Shown here piece by piece: positions 1-5,088 of a stretch of DNA of 5,088 bases. Every line of letters starts with the position of its first letter. Positions within the stretch are counted from its first letter, which is position 1. Where the stretch lies: NCBI GenBank assembly GCA_015711875.1, contig JACVJG010000259.1, positions 1-5,088 on the forward strand. Reading direction: 5' to 3'. Position numbers and translations under genes: made by a program. This DNA is from Candidatus Solincola jinzensis (GTDB lineage: Bacteria; Actinomycetota; Geothermincolia; Geothermincolales; RBG-13-55-18). The notes beneath the pieces are model-generated. The model did not search any database. It worked only from the letters and a program-made list of their open reading frames with translations, and was not told where the DNA came from.

Positions 1-204
1 GAGATATGAGGAGAGGGCGATGATACAGGCGCATAGCACACCCGCTGCAACGTAACTCAAGGGGGGAGTTGCGGTGGCGCATACCGCGACTATCCCCACC
101 GCCAGGATGGCGTTGACGACCACCAGTGCGGGCAGCAGATAGCCGGACGGCTTTCGCCTTGTTCCCGAAGAGGATTCGCTCTTCAGCCCTTGCTTTACAT
201 CCAT
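1..204 (-). CDS. Small membrane protein, N-terminal part (runs off window)
   Basis: I read this frame by hand: ATG at 204-202, then 68 codons without a stop to the left edge, so the C-terminus is missing. The first ~20 residues are polar and basic (K4, K8, R16, R17, K18). Two hydrophobic segments follow, at about residues 22-45 and 49-68, separated by a short Thr-Pro-Pro turn. This looks like a membrane hairpin with a cytoplasmic N-terminus. The start is supported by a purine-rich site (GAGG) about 6 nt upstream of the ATG. It lies on the same strand as the chelatase but 355 bp downstream of it and behind its own hairpin-rich leader, so it is probably a separate transcription unit. I recognise no family. 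A polytopic membrane protein or a short two-helix protein are both possible. Confidence 0.6.
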   Translation of the reverse strand, partial: MDVKQGLKSESSSGTRRKPSGYLLPALVVVNAILAVGIVAVCATATPPLSYVAAGVLCACIIALSSYL

Positions 205-225
205 GGCCTTCCTCTGGTCCTCACT

Positions 226-263
226 CCCTCTTTATCGGCAGGAAATCTTGTATATAAAGAGGG
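226..263 (-). promoter_or_regulatory. Perfect 10-bp leader hairpin before the membrane-protein start
   Basis: CCCTCTTTAT (226-235) and ATAAAGAGGG (254-263) are exact inverted copies around an 18-nt spacer. In a minus-strand transcript the stem ends about 21 nt before the ATG, just upstream of the Shine-Dalgarno sequence. No U-run follows, so it is not a classical terminator. It could be a leader RNA structure or an operator. The inverted repeat is seen directly; its function is inference. Confidence 0.45.
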
Positions 264-271
264 TTTCAAGT

Positions 272-305
272 CCCCACATTAGGTCGGGGCATGTGAGGCG
301 CCCCG
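272..305 (-). promoter_or_regulatory. Two mutually exclusive stems in the membrane-protein leader
   Basis: In the minus-strand RNA, CCTCACAT (298-291) can pair with ATGTGGGG (279-272): 8 bp including one G-U wobble, with an 11-nt loop. Alternatively CGGGGC (305-300) can pair with GCCCCG (290-285) around a 9-nt loop. The alternatives share bases, so only one can form at a time. The wobble position is G-U only in the minus-strand transcript (it would be C-A in the plus-strand one), which fits a leader of the 204-1 gene. A switch-like leader is inference. Confidence 0.3.
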
Positions 306-459
306 CTTGCCCTAAGCTCCGGAGCCGGGTCTTTATGTCCATGAGGATGACGAAACATCAGGGGTATCGGCGGTTGATTTTGATTCCACTCTTCCAAACG
401 CCTGGGGAACCCGCGGCACACCTCTCGTTGATCTGGAGCTCATCGCGCGCTCCCCCAGA

Positions 460-471
460 GTCCCGCGGGAC
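460..471. repeat. 12-bp perfect palindrome GTCCCGCGGGAC
   Basis: An exact GC-rich palindrome in the non-coding stretch, about 90 bp past the chelatase stop. It could be a protein-binding site or chance in GC-rich DNA. It has no loop, so it is unlikely to act as an RNA hairpin. Confidence 0.3.
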
Positions 472-503
472 CTGTCCTTCCTGGAAAAGGGGATGTGACC
501 ACA

Positions 504-553
504 GACGGCGTCATTCGCTTCAGATTTTGCTTGCCGGCTGCCGGAACGCCGTC
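504..553 (-). repeat. 8-bp inverted repeat just past the chelatase stop
   Basis: GACGGCGT (504-511) and ACGCCGTC (546-553) are perfect inverted copies separated by 34 nt that include a smaller GC-rich near-palindrome around 533-544. It begins 6 nt after the chelatase stop codon, so it may protect or end the transcript. There is no T-run, so I do not call a Rho-independent terminator. Confidence 0.3.
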
Positions 554-559
554 GGGATA

Positions 560-2566
560 TCAGAGCATCCGTTTAAGCTGGTCGACCATCTCCTGCGGCT
601 GAGGGCTGGCGAGGCGGTGGTACTCCGCGCCCATGGCGTCGGCGATGCGGCGCGCGTGGGACACGAAAGGCCTGCCTTCGCGTGAGCGCGCCGGGAAGAC
701 GGAGGTGTCGAATACCACGCAGGAAAGGCCCTCTTCCCGGATCCTCGCCGCCAGCTCCAGGCTTTCCTGTGCCGGATTGTCGGAGAGGTATCCCACGTTC
801 CCCTGGCCGTCGGTGATGAGAACCAGCAGGGGCGTGATATCCGGTTCGCGCTTCATCTCCCGTTTGGCCACCTGCAAGGCCATGGCCAGGCCGTGGTTAA
901 GCGGGGTGGCCCCTCCGGTCGTGAGCTCCTTCACGCGCAGGTTTGCCAGCTGCACGCTGGTAGTGGGGCTGAGCACGAGTTGAGCGCCCTGGTCCCGGAA
1001 GGAGATGAGGCCCACGCGGTCCCTTTTGCGATAGGCGTCCGTGAGCAGCATCTCCACCGCTTTTTTCGTCGCCTCTATGCGCTCATTGCACCCCATGCTG
1101 GCGCTGGCGTCCACTACGAAGAGCACCAGGTTAGCGACCTTGCGTTTCCTCACTGCGTACCGGAAGTCCTCCCTTCGCACCGAGAAAGGCTGCTCGCTCG
1201 ACGCCGCTCGTCCCGCCGCGGCTCGCAGGGTGGCGTCGAGTGCCAGATCGCCCGATGACCCCTCGTCGTCCGCGCGGGGCATGCGGTGGCCTATGCGCCT
1301 TCCGTTTCCGGAGTCGGTCACCGCGCTCGAGCGTTTCCCTGTGACGGGTCGCGCTGCTCGGGTCGCTATACCCAGCAATAACGGCACTTCCACCTCGCCG
1401 GAAGCAGTCGCTGCGCCGCGTTCGGGGCCTTCTGAACACCCCGCCCGTTCGCCATCTCCCGGCGATAGCGTGGCATGGGAATCCGCAGGCTCGGGCCCCG
1501 TGGAGGTGTCTTGCAGGGGGAGGGACGATGGCTTACCCCGGCGCTCTATGATGCGGTCCAGGCGCTCCATGTCTTTGAGGCCCTCATCGAAGGGGGTCTT
1601 TCTGAGGCGGTGCAGCAACGCCATCTCGGCTGCCTCGCGAACGTGACCGACGCCCACCCTTGCATGTCCATCCAGGGCGGCGAGAGCTCTGGCCGCCTGG
1701 TATATCGCGATATCGGCGCGGTGTCCGCATACCCCCATCTCCACCGCGATACAGGCCACCAGTTCCATCATCTCCTCCGGCACCTCGACGGAGCGGACGA
1801 GTTCGCGCGCCCTGGCCACGGCTTCGCGCAGCTCCTCCTGGGCTTGTTGGTAGCAGGAGCGCATCAGCTGGGGGTCATCGAGGAAAAGGCGCCGGCGCCG
1901 CATGATCTCGACCCGCTCGCGTGGATCGCTTTCCCCGCTCACCTCAACGCAGAGCCCGAAGCGGTCCTCGAGCTGGGGCCTCAGCTCCCCTTCCTCCGGG
2001 TTCATGGTCCCGATCATGATGAATCTGGCGGGGTGAGAAAACGACACCCCTTCCCGCTCCACGATGTTCACTCCCATGGCCGCCGCGTCCAGCAGGATGT
2101 CCACTATGTGGTCGTCAAGCAGGTTTACCTCGTCCACATAGAGAATGGAGCGGTTCGCTTCCGCCAGCACGCCAGGCTCGAAGTCCTTTATGCCCTCGCG
2201 CACGGCGCGCTCCAAGTCGAGGGTCCCGACCACGCGGTCCTCGCTGGCGTTGAGGGGGAGGGTCACCAGCCGCGTTGGACGCGTGGCCACCGCTAGGGGC
2301 TCTCCACGTTGCCATCGCTCCAGGCAATCGGAGCACATCCCGTCCTCGTCATGGGGGTCGCACGAGAAAGGGCAGTCGGCGACGACTTCGATTTCTGGCA
2401 AAAGTTCCGCCAGAGCGCGGGCGGCGGTGGATTTTGCGGTGCCCCGCTCGCCCTTGATGAGCAGACCACCGATACGGGGCTCTACGGCGTTGATGAGCAG
2501 GGCGCGTTTCATCTTCTCCTGCCCCACGATGGCGGAAAAGGGATACAGGACGGAGCCTTGCCTCAT
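560..2566 (-). CDS. Fused ChlI-ChlD type metal-chelatase ATPase subunit (putative cobaltochelatase)
   Basis: This complete 668-residue cytosolic protein joins the AAA+ motor (ChlI/BchI-like) to a ChlD-like von Willebrand A domain. Such fusions are usually annotated as putative cobaltochelatase or magnesium chelatase subunits and power metal insertion into a tetrapyrrole by a large CobN/ChlH-type subunit. The AAA+ half shows Walker A GERGTAKST (39-47), Walker B ILYVDE (D145, E146), sensor Asn in GTMNPEEG (N189) and an arginine-finger region LRPQLEDRFG (R202). A four-cysteine cluster (C65, C69, C78, C81) sits after Walker A, as in many members of this fused family. A low-complexity Ser/Gly/Pro-rich linker covers about 341-460. 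The VWA domain has an intact MIDAS: DASAS (D486, S488, S490), T554 in GGATP and D586 in ITDG. The start is supported by GAGGAAGGTGAG directly before ATG 2566. No large chelatase subunit or corrin gene is in the window, so the metal is not decided here. Confidence 0.93.
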   Translation of the reverse strand: MRQGSVLYPFSAIVGQEKMKRALLINAVEPRIGGLLIKGERGTAKSTAARALAELLPEIEVVADCPFSCDPHDEDGMCSDCLERWQRGEPLAVATRPTRLVTLPLNASEDRVVGTLDLERAVREGIKDFEPGVLAEANRSILYVDEVNLLDDHIVDILLDAAAMGVNIVEREGVSFSHPARFIMIGTMNPEEGELRPQLEDRFGLCVEVSGESDPRERVEIMRRRRLFLDDPQLMRSCYQQAQEELREAVARARELVRSVEVPEEMMELVACIAVEMGVCGHRADIAIYQAARALAALDGHARVGVGHVREAAEMALLHRLRKTPFDEGLKDMERLDRIIERRGKPSSLPLQDTSTGPEPADSHATLSPGDGERAGCSEGPERGAATASGEVEVPLLLGIATRAARPVTGKRSSAVTDSGNGRRIGHRMPRADDEGSSGDLALDATLRAAAGRAASSEQPFSVRREDFRYAVRKRKVANLVLFVVDASASMGCNERIEATKKAVEMLLTDAYRKRDRVGLISFRDQGAQLVLSPTTSVQLANLRVKELTTGGATPLNHGLAMALQVAKREMKREPDITPLLVLITDGQGNVGYLSDNPAQESLELAARIREEGLSCVVFDTSVFPARSREGRPFVSHARRIADAMGAEYHRLASPQPQEMVDQLKRML

Positions 2567-2592
2567 CTCACCTTCCTCTCGCCGTTTAGTAC

Positions 2593-2621
2593 AATATATA
2601 GTAAAATTTTCGCTATATCAA
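2593..2621 (-). promoter_or_regulatory. Sigma-70 type promoter for the chelatase gene
   Basis: On the minus strand, TTGATA (2621-2616) is followed after exactly 17 nt by TATATT (2598-2593). Each matches the consensus at 5 of 6 positions. Transcription would start near 2586, giving a leader of about 20 nt that holds the ribosome binding site of the chelatase gene. The block is strikingly AT-rich against GC-rich surroundings. Confidence 0.72.
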
Positions 2622-2634
2622 CACGATATATAGT
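2607..2634 (+). promoter_or_regulatory. Weak candidate promoter for the STAS operon
   Basis: On the plus strand, TTTTCG (2607-2612) and TATAGT (2629-2634) are spaced by 16 nt. The -10 is good (5 of 6) and the -35 is poor (3 of 6). If used, the STAS transcript would have a leader of about 165 nt that includes the hairpin at the start codon. I saw no better plus-strand promoter, and no clear sigma-B type GTTT/GGGTAT pair, between here and the gene. Confidence 0.2.
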
Positions 2635-2759
2635 TATGTGAATGAGAATGGGCGTCGTTGGGGGGGCGATGAGCCGGGAGGCGCGGATCGTCCCATTTGG
2701 ACTTTCTCCGGCCTTGGGCGCGTGAGCGGGCCGTCCATTCAAACCGCGAAGGGGTTATG

Positions 2760-2822
2760 CCGATATCTTCATTGTCGTCCCGGTATAGCAGCGGAGAGGA
2801 GGCGTGCTTATGGAGATATCGG
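2760..2822 (+). promoter_or_regulatory. 13-bp stem that buries the STAS start codon
   Basis: CCGATATCTTCAT (2760-2772) pairs with ATGGAGATATCGG (2810-2822): 12 Watson-Crick pairs plus one U-G wobble (2769 with 2813), with a possible extra G-U pair at 2759/2823. The right arm is the ATG and the next codons of the STAS gene. The 37-nt loop holds the Shine-Dalgarno AGGAGG (2797-2802). The wobble is U-G only in the plus-strand RNA, matching the direction of the gene. The pairing is seen directly. Translational control (temperature, ligand, or ribosome- or protein-driven opening) is inference. Confidence 0.5.
2797..2802 (+). promoter_or_regulatory. Ribosome binding site that decides the STAS start
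   Basis: AGGAGG lies 7 nt before ATG 2810 but only 1 nt before the in-frame GTG at 2804. The spacing favours ATG 2810, giving a protein two residues shorter than the longest frame. Confidence 0.75.
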
Positions 2823-3154
2823 TTTCCAGGGCCGGTGATATGGGCGAGATCGCCGTGGTGCGCGTTTCGGGCGTCATCGATTCCGAGACGGTGGAACGGT
2901 TCGGCGAGTCGCTGGAGGAGTTATTCCTGGGCGGCTGCTATAACGTCGTCCTCGACATCGAGGGGCTCTCATATATCAACACCGCCGGCTTGAGCATCAT
3001 CGCAGACGCCTACAAGAAGTGCAGCCAGAACAAGGGGGCGCTGAAGATACTCAGGGCGGGGGAGGCCATCAAGGAACTCCTGGACGTGGTCCGCTTCACC
3101 AAGATCATCGAGATCTACGAGAGCGAAGAGGAGGCCGTGGGTAGCTTCGGGTGA
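2810..3154 (+). CDS. STAS-domain anti-sigma-factor antagonist (SpoIIAA/RsbV-like)
   Basis: This 114-residue protein is a single STAS domain of the usual size, with no membrane segment or signal peptide. Family members bind an RsbW-type kinase when unphosphorylated, and phosphorylation of a conserved Ser releases them. The first beta strands and glycine loop (VVRVSGVIDSETV, 16-28) are typical, as is the core VVLDIEGLSYINTAGLS (46-62). At the phospho-acceptor loop, where SpoIIAA/RsbV have D-S-(S/T)-G-L, this protein has N57-T58-A59-G60-L61. Thr58 is therefore the only hydroxyl residue in the DSS/DST triad and the likely acceptor. The C-terminal helix region (EAIKELLDVVRFTKIIEIYES) is also characteristic. 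The gene ends 8 bp before the GAF-phosphatase-kinase gene, which is its obvious partner. Translation may be limited by a stem covering its start codon. Confidence 0.9.
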   Translation: MEISVSRAGDMGEIAVVRVSGVIDSETVERFGESLEELFLGGCYNVVLDIEGLSYINTAGLSIIADAYKKCSQNKGALKILRAGEAIKELLDVVRFTKIIEIYESEEEAVGSFG

Positions 3155-3162
3155 TATGGTAG

Positions 3163-4908
3163 ATGTTGGGAGTAAACGCGGGAAAGCATGAAAGCGGCGG
3201 CGCCGAAGGCGGGGAGGAGGCAGGATTCTACCGCGTCGGCAGGCTGATATCCTCATCCATGGAGCTTTCGACCCGCCTGGAGCGCGTGGTGGAGCAGGCC
3301 ATGGAGCTGCTGGGGGCGGAGCGCGGCAGCATAATGCTCTTGGACGAGGAGGAGGGAGAACTGGTGGTCAGGGCGTCGCGCGGCCTGGGGTCCTCGCGCG
3401 CCTTCAGAGTCCGCATAGGCGAGGGTATCGCCGGTTGGGTAGCCGCCCACGGAGAGCCCCTGGTGCTTCATGACGTGGTGTCCGATAGCCGTTTCCGCGG
3501 CACCGACCCAAGCATCAAGAGCGCGCTGGCCGTTCCTCTCGGCGTGGACGGGAGGATCATCGGCGTTCTCAACATATCCACCGCGGTAAAGCAACGTCGT
3601 TTCGACCGCCAGGACCTCGAACACCTGGCGTCTTTCGCGGACATGGCGGCGGTGGCCATCGACAACGCCCGCCTTTACGAGGCCTTGCGCAGGGACCACG
3701 AGCGCATCGAAAGGGAATTGCGCATGGCCAGCCGCATCCAGCGCTCCATACTGTCCACCCACGTGCCCTGCGCCTCCATACGTATGGTCTCCAGGCTCAT
3801 GCCCGCCTCGGCGGTGGGGGGCGACTTCTTCAGCGTCATACCCCTAGACCGCGACTCGCGTTTCTGCTTTTACTGCTCCTCCGAGACGCAGGACCTATGT
3901 CAGAGGTTGCGCACGGAGTTCTGTCCCAATAAGTTCGGGCTCATGATCGGGGATGTCGCAAACAAGGGCATGCCGGCGGCATTGATCATGTCCGTGCTCA
4001 CCACCACCCTATATGAAATAGGGCGGAGGCAGGTGTCCCCCAGCGCCATCCTGGATGAGGCGAACGCCGCTTTCCGCCGGTTTTTCAGCGAGTCGCAATA
4101 CGGTTTCGCCACCCTTTTCTACGCTTTTTACGACAACACGGACAACACCCTCACCTACTGCAGGGCCGGGCACGAGCCCCCGTTGCTCCTGCGGGCCGGG
4201 GACGGGGGGGTGGAATACCTGGAGGGAGAGGGTTTCCCGGTTGGCTTGATGGGCGACGGGGAATACCAGGAGAGAAAGGTGAGGCTGGAAAGGGGCGACC
4301 GCGTTCTCCTCTACACCGACGGGCTCACGGGCGCCCTTAACGCCAGGGGAGAGGTCCTGGGCAGGAAACGCCTGCTGGAGCTGGTGGAGGCGCATGCGGG
4401 GGAGGATATCGAGGGCTTCCTGGACGCGCTGGCGGACGAGATCATGCTCTTCACCGGGGACGCCCCCCAGCCCGATGACATAGCGGTGATGGTCATGGAG
4501 CTGGAGGACCTCTATGACCTCACCATGACGGTGGGCACGGACGTCCGCCAGATCCGGTACGTGATCGATGGGGTTCTGGATACTCTGCAGGGTTTCGAGG
4601 GCCTGAGGGATCCCGTCACCCTGCGGTTGTGCCTGGAGGAACTCCTGCATAACGCCATGGAGCACGGAAATCGCTGCGACGTGTCCAAGAAGGTCTACAT
4701 CACCGTGAAGGCGGAGCCCAGGCGCGCCACTATCCGCGTGCGGGATGAGGGCGAGGGCTTCGATTTTCGGCGCAAGCTGGCGGATCTTAAGGAGCGGGAC
4801 GACCTCCTCTCGGAACGGGGCCGCGGCCTGCTGATCGTGAGGCACTACGCCGACGAGTTGCGCTTCAACCGCGAGGGCAACGAGGCCACCTTGATCTTCA
4901 CCGCCTGA
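3163..4908 (+). CDS. GAF - SpoIIE/PP2C phosphatase - RsbW-like kinase, three-domain partner-switching regulator
   Basis: This is a 581-residue soluble protein. A GAF sensor domain covers about 26-170, followed by a helical linker (170-200) of the kind that leads into SpoIIE-type phosphatases. The PP2C-like phosphatase spans about 205-447: G219-G220-D221, IGDVANKG (D264), AGHEPP (335-340), GEGFPVGL, LYTDGLTG (D386) and DDIAVMVM (D438/D439). The acidic metal ligands look intact, although the usual second Asp of GGDxxD is Ser224. An unusual insertion at about 231-257 brings four cysteines (C235, C238, C246, C254). The C-terminal GHKL ATPase, about 450-581, has EELLHNAMEHGN (N497), DEGEGFD (528-534) and ERGRGLLI (551-558), as in RsbW/SpoIIAB anti-sigma kinases. 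The protein should therefore be able both to phosphorylate and to dephosphorylate a STAS partner, presumably the one encoded just upstream. The ribosome binding site before ATG 3163 is weak, so translational coupling with the STAS gene is likely. The GAF ligand is unknown. Confidence 0.92.
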   Translation: MLGVNAGKHESGGAEGGEEAGFYRVGRLISSSMELSTRLERVVEQAMELLGAERGSIMLLDEEEGELVVRASRGLGSSRAFRVRIGEGIAGWVAAHGEPLVLHDVVSDSRFRGTDPSIKSALAVPLGVDGRIIGVLNISTAVKQRRFDRQDLEHLASFADMAAVAIDNARLYEALRRDHERIERELRMASRIQRSILSTHVPCASIRMVSRLMPASAVGGDFFSVIPLDRDSRFCFYCSSETQDLCQRLRTEFCPNKFGLMIGDVANKGMPAALIMSVLTTTLYEIGRRQVSPSAILDEANAAFRRFFSESQYGFATLFYAFYDNTDNTLTYCRAGHEPPLLLRAGDGGVEYLEGEGFPVGLMGDGEYQERKVRLERGDRVLLYTDGLTGALNARGEVLGRKRLLELVEAHAGEDIEGFLDALADEIMLFTGDAPQPDDIAVMVMELEDLYDLTMTVGTDVRQIRYVIDGVLDTLQGFEGLRDPVTLRLCLEELLHNAMEHGNRCDVSKKVYITVKAEPRRATIRVRDEGEGFDFRRKLADLKERDDLLSERGRGLLIVRHYADELRFNREGNEATLIFTA

Positions 4909-5088
4909 GCTGGGCGTATCGCTTTAAAAAGGCGAGCGGAAACAGCTGTCGCAAATACCTCCTCTTCAGTCATCGCGCGCCGCGGGATCGGAATTATTGA
5001 CAGATTGTCGCATTTTGGACGATCGGATTGATTTATCCACCGCTGCAGCAAAAATACAGAATAGAGATCCCTCGCTTGCAGGCGCTTC
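4909..5088. other. Downstream non-coding stretch, no gene recognised
   Basis: After the stop there is a small hairpin, TCGCTTT/AAGGCGA (4919-4925/4929-4935, 3-nt loop, one wobble), without a T-run, so at best a weak transcript end. A perfect TTGACA (4997-5002) is present, but the sequence 16-18 nt further on (around CGATCG) is a poor -10, so a promoter for a gene beyond the right edge is only possible. The antisense minus-strand frame here overlaps the end of the kinase gene and has no recognisable content. Confidence 0.5.

Larger units (their letters stand above)
205..559. other. Intergenic stretch with several inverted repeats, no convincing gene
   Basis: This stretch lies between the chelatase stop and the membrane-protein start. 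The plus-strand open frame crossing it has no ribosome binding site and runs antisense into the chelatase, so I do not call it. One minus-strand mini-ORF (443-333, 36 codons, Ser/Thr-rich, with a GGGGGAG 6 nt before its ATG) is possible but has no recognisable content. The stretch holds an 8-bp inverted repeat (504-511/546-553), a 12-bp palindrome (460-471), a 10-bp palindrome GCTCCGGAGC (316-325), and the leader hairpins listed separately. No hairpin is followed by a T-run, so no intrinsic terminator is called. Confidence 0.6.
2591..2634. repeat. Paired 12-bp direct repeats ACRATATATAGT flanking the chelatase promoter
   Basis: ACAATATATAGT (2591-2602) and ACGATATATAGT (2623-2634) differ at one base and start 32 bp apart, about three helical turns. 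One copy covers the -10 box; the other lies directly upstream of the -35 box. The sequence between them also carries TATATC-AACAC-GATATA (2614-2630), an inverted repeat overlapping the second copy. This is a plausible repressor operator pair, but the regulator is unknown. AT-rich promoter DNA can give such similarity by chance. Confidence 0.45.

Noticed and set aside
264..298. A stretch resembling a single CRISPR repeat (GTTTCAAGTCCCC at one end, partly palindromic)
   Set aside because: I found only one copy in the window, with no regularly spaced repeats and no cas gene. The palindromic part is better explained as a leader hairpin.
333..443. Minus-strand mini-ORF of 36 codons with a GGGGGAG upstream
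   Set aside because: It is short, Ser/Thr/Arg-rich and without hydrophobic or conserved pattern. A purine run before an ATG is common by chance here. It is worth keeping only if homologues appear.
203..685. Plus-strand frame of 160 codons across the intergenic stretch
   Set aside because: It starts antisense to the membrane-protein start and ends inside the chelatase. The composition is random-looking and no ribosome binding site precedes it.
1475..2296. Long plus-strand open frame (273 codons) antisense to the chelatase
   Set aside because: It lies wholly inside the well-supported chelatase gene. It has no domain content and an amino-acid mix (many His, Arg, Pro, Gln) typical of the antisense frame of a GC-rich gene.
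2638..2838. Plus-strand frame between the divergent genes (66 codons)
   Set aside because: It runs out of frame into the STAS gene, has no ribosome binding site and no recognisable content.
4009..4845. Long minus-strand open frame (278 codons) antisense to the phosphatase-kinase gene
   Set aside because: It is the complementary frame of conserved phosphatase and ATPase motifs. It has no recognisable family and no independent ribosome binding site.
4997..5026. Promoter with a perfect TTGACA
   Set aside because: No acceptable -10 box lies 16-18 nt downstream, and the target gene would be outside the window.
4845..5051. Minus-strand frame at the right end, with GAGGAGG-like purines inside
   Set aside because: It overlaps the conserved end of the kinase domain in antisense, and the purine run is inside the frame after an ATG rather than before it.

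Overview
The window is GC-rich bacterial DNA. It has strong purine-rich ribosome binding sites (GAGG or AGGAGG type), regular use of AGG and ATA codons alongside GC-rich codons, and a partner-switching signalling module. This suits a high-GC Gram-positive-type anaerobe, perhaps a deep-branching actinomycetote or a high-GC firmicute. That placement is inference from style and gene content; no marker gene is present.

Layout. (1) 1-204, minus strand: the N-terminal 68 codons of a small membrane protein that runs off the left edge. (2) 205-559: a non-coding stretch on the 3' side of the next gene. It contains two or three RNA-type hairpins just ahead of the membrane-protein start, plus other inverted repeats nearer the chelatase stop. 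(3) 560-2566, minus strand: a complete fused AAA+/VWA metal-chelatase ATPase subunit (ChlI-ChlD fusion, the putative cobaltochelatase type). (4) 2567-2809: a divergent intergenic region with a very good sigma-70 promoter facing the chelatase. A near-identical 12-bp repeat flanks that promoter one DNA face apart. A second element is a 13-bp inverted repeat whose right arm contains the start codon of the next gene. (5) 2810-3154, plus: a STAS anti-sigma-factor antagonist. (6) 3163-4908, plus, 8 bp downstream: a cytosolic GAF - SpoIIE/PP2C phosphatase - RsbW-like ATPase/kinase protein. (7) 4909-5088: no gene recognised.

How the genes work together. The two plus-strand genes form a tight operon that looks like a compact partner-switching switch. 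The STAS protein is the likely phospho-carrier, with Thr58 in the position usually held by Ser. The second protein carries both the kinase-type domain (RsbW-like) and the opposing phosphatase domain (SpoIIE-like), under control of a GAF sensor. No sigma factor is encoded in the window, so the final output is unknown. The chelatase gene has its own divergent promoter, and nothing ties it functionally to the switch beyond shared regulatory DNA.

The most interesting points are a four-cysteine insertion inside the phosphatase domain, the start-codon-sequestering stem in front of the STAS gene, the paired operator-like repeats at the chelatase promoter, and the structured leader of the membrane-protein gene.
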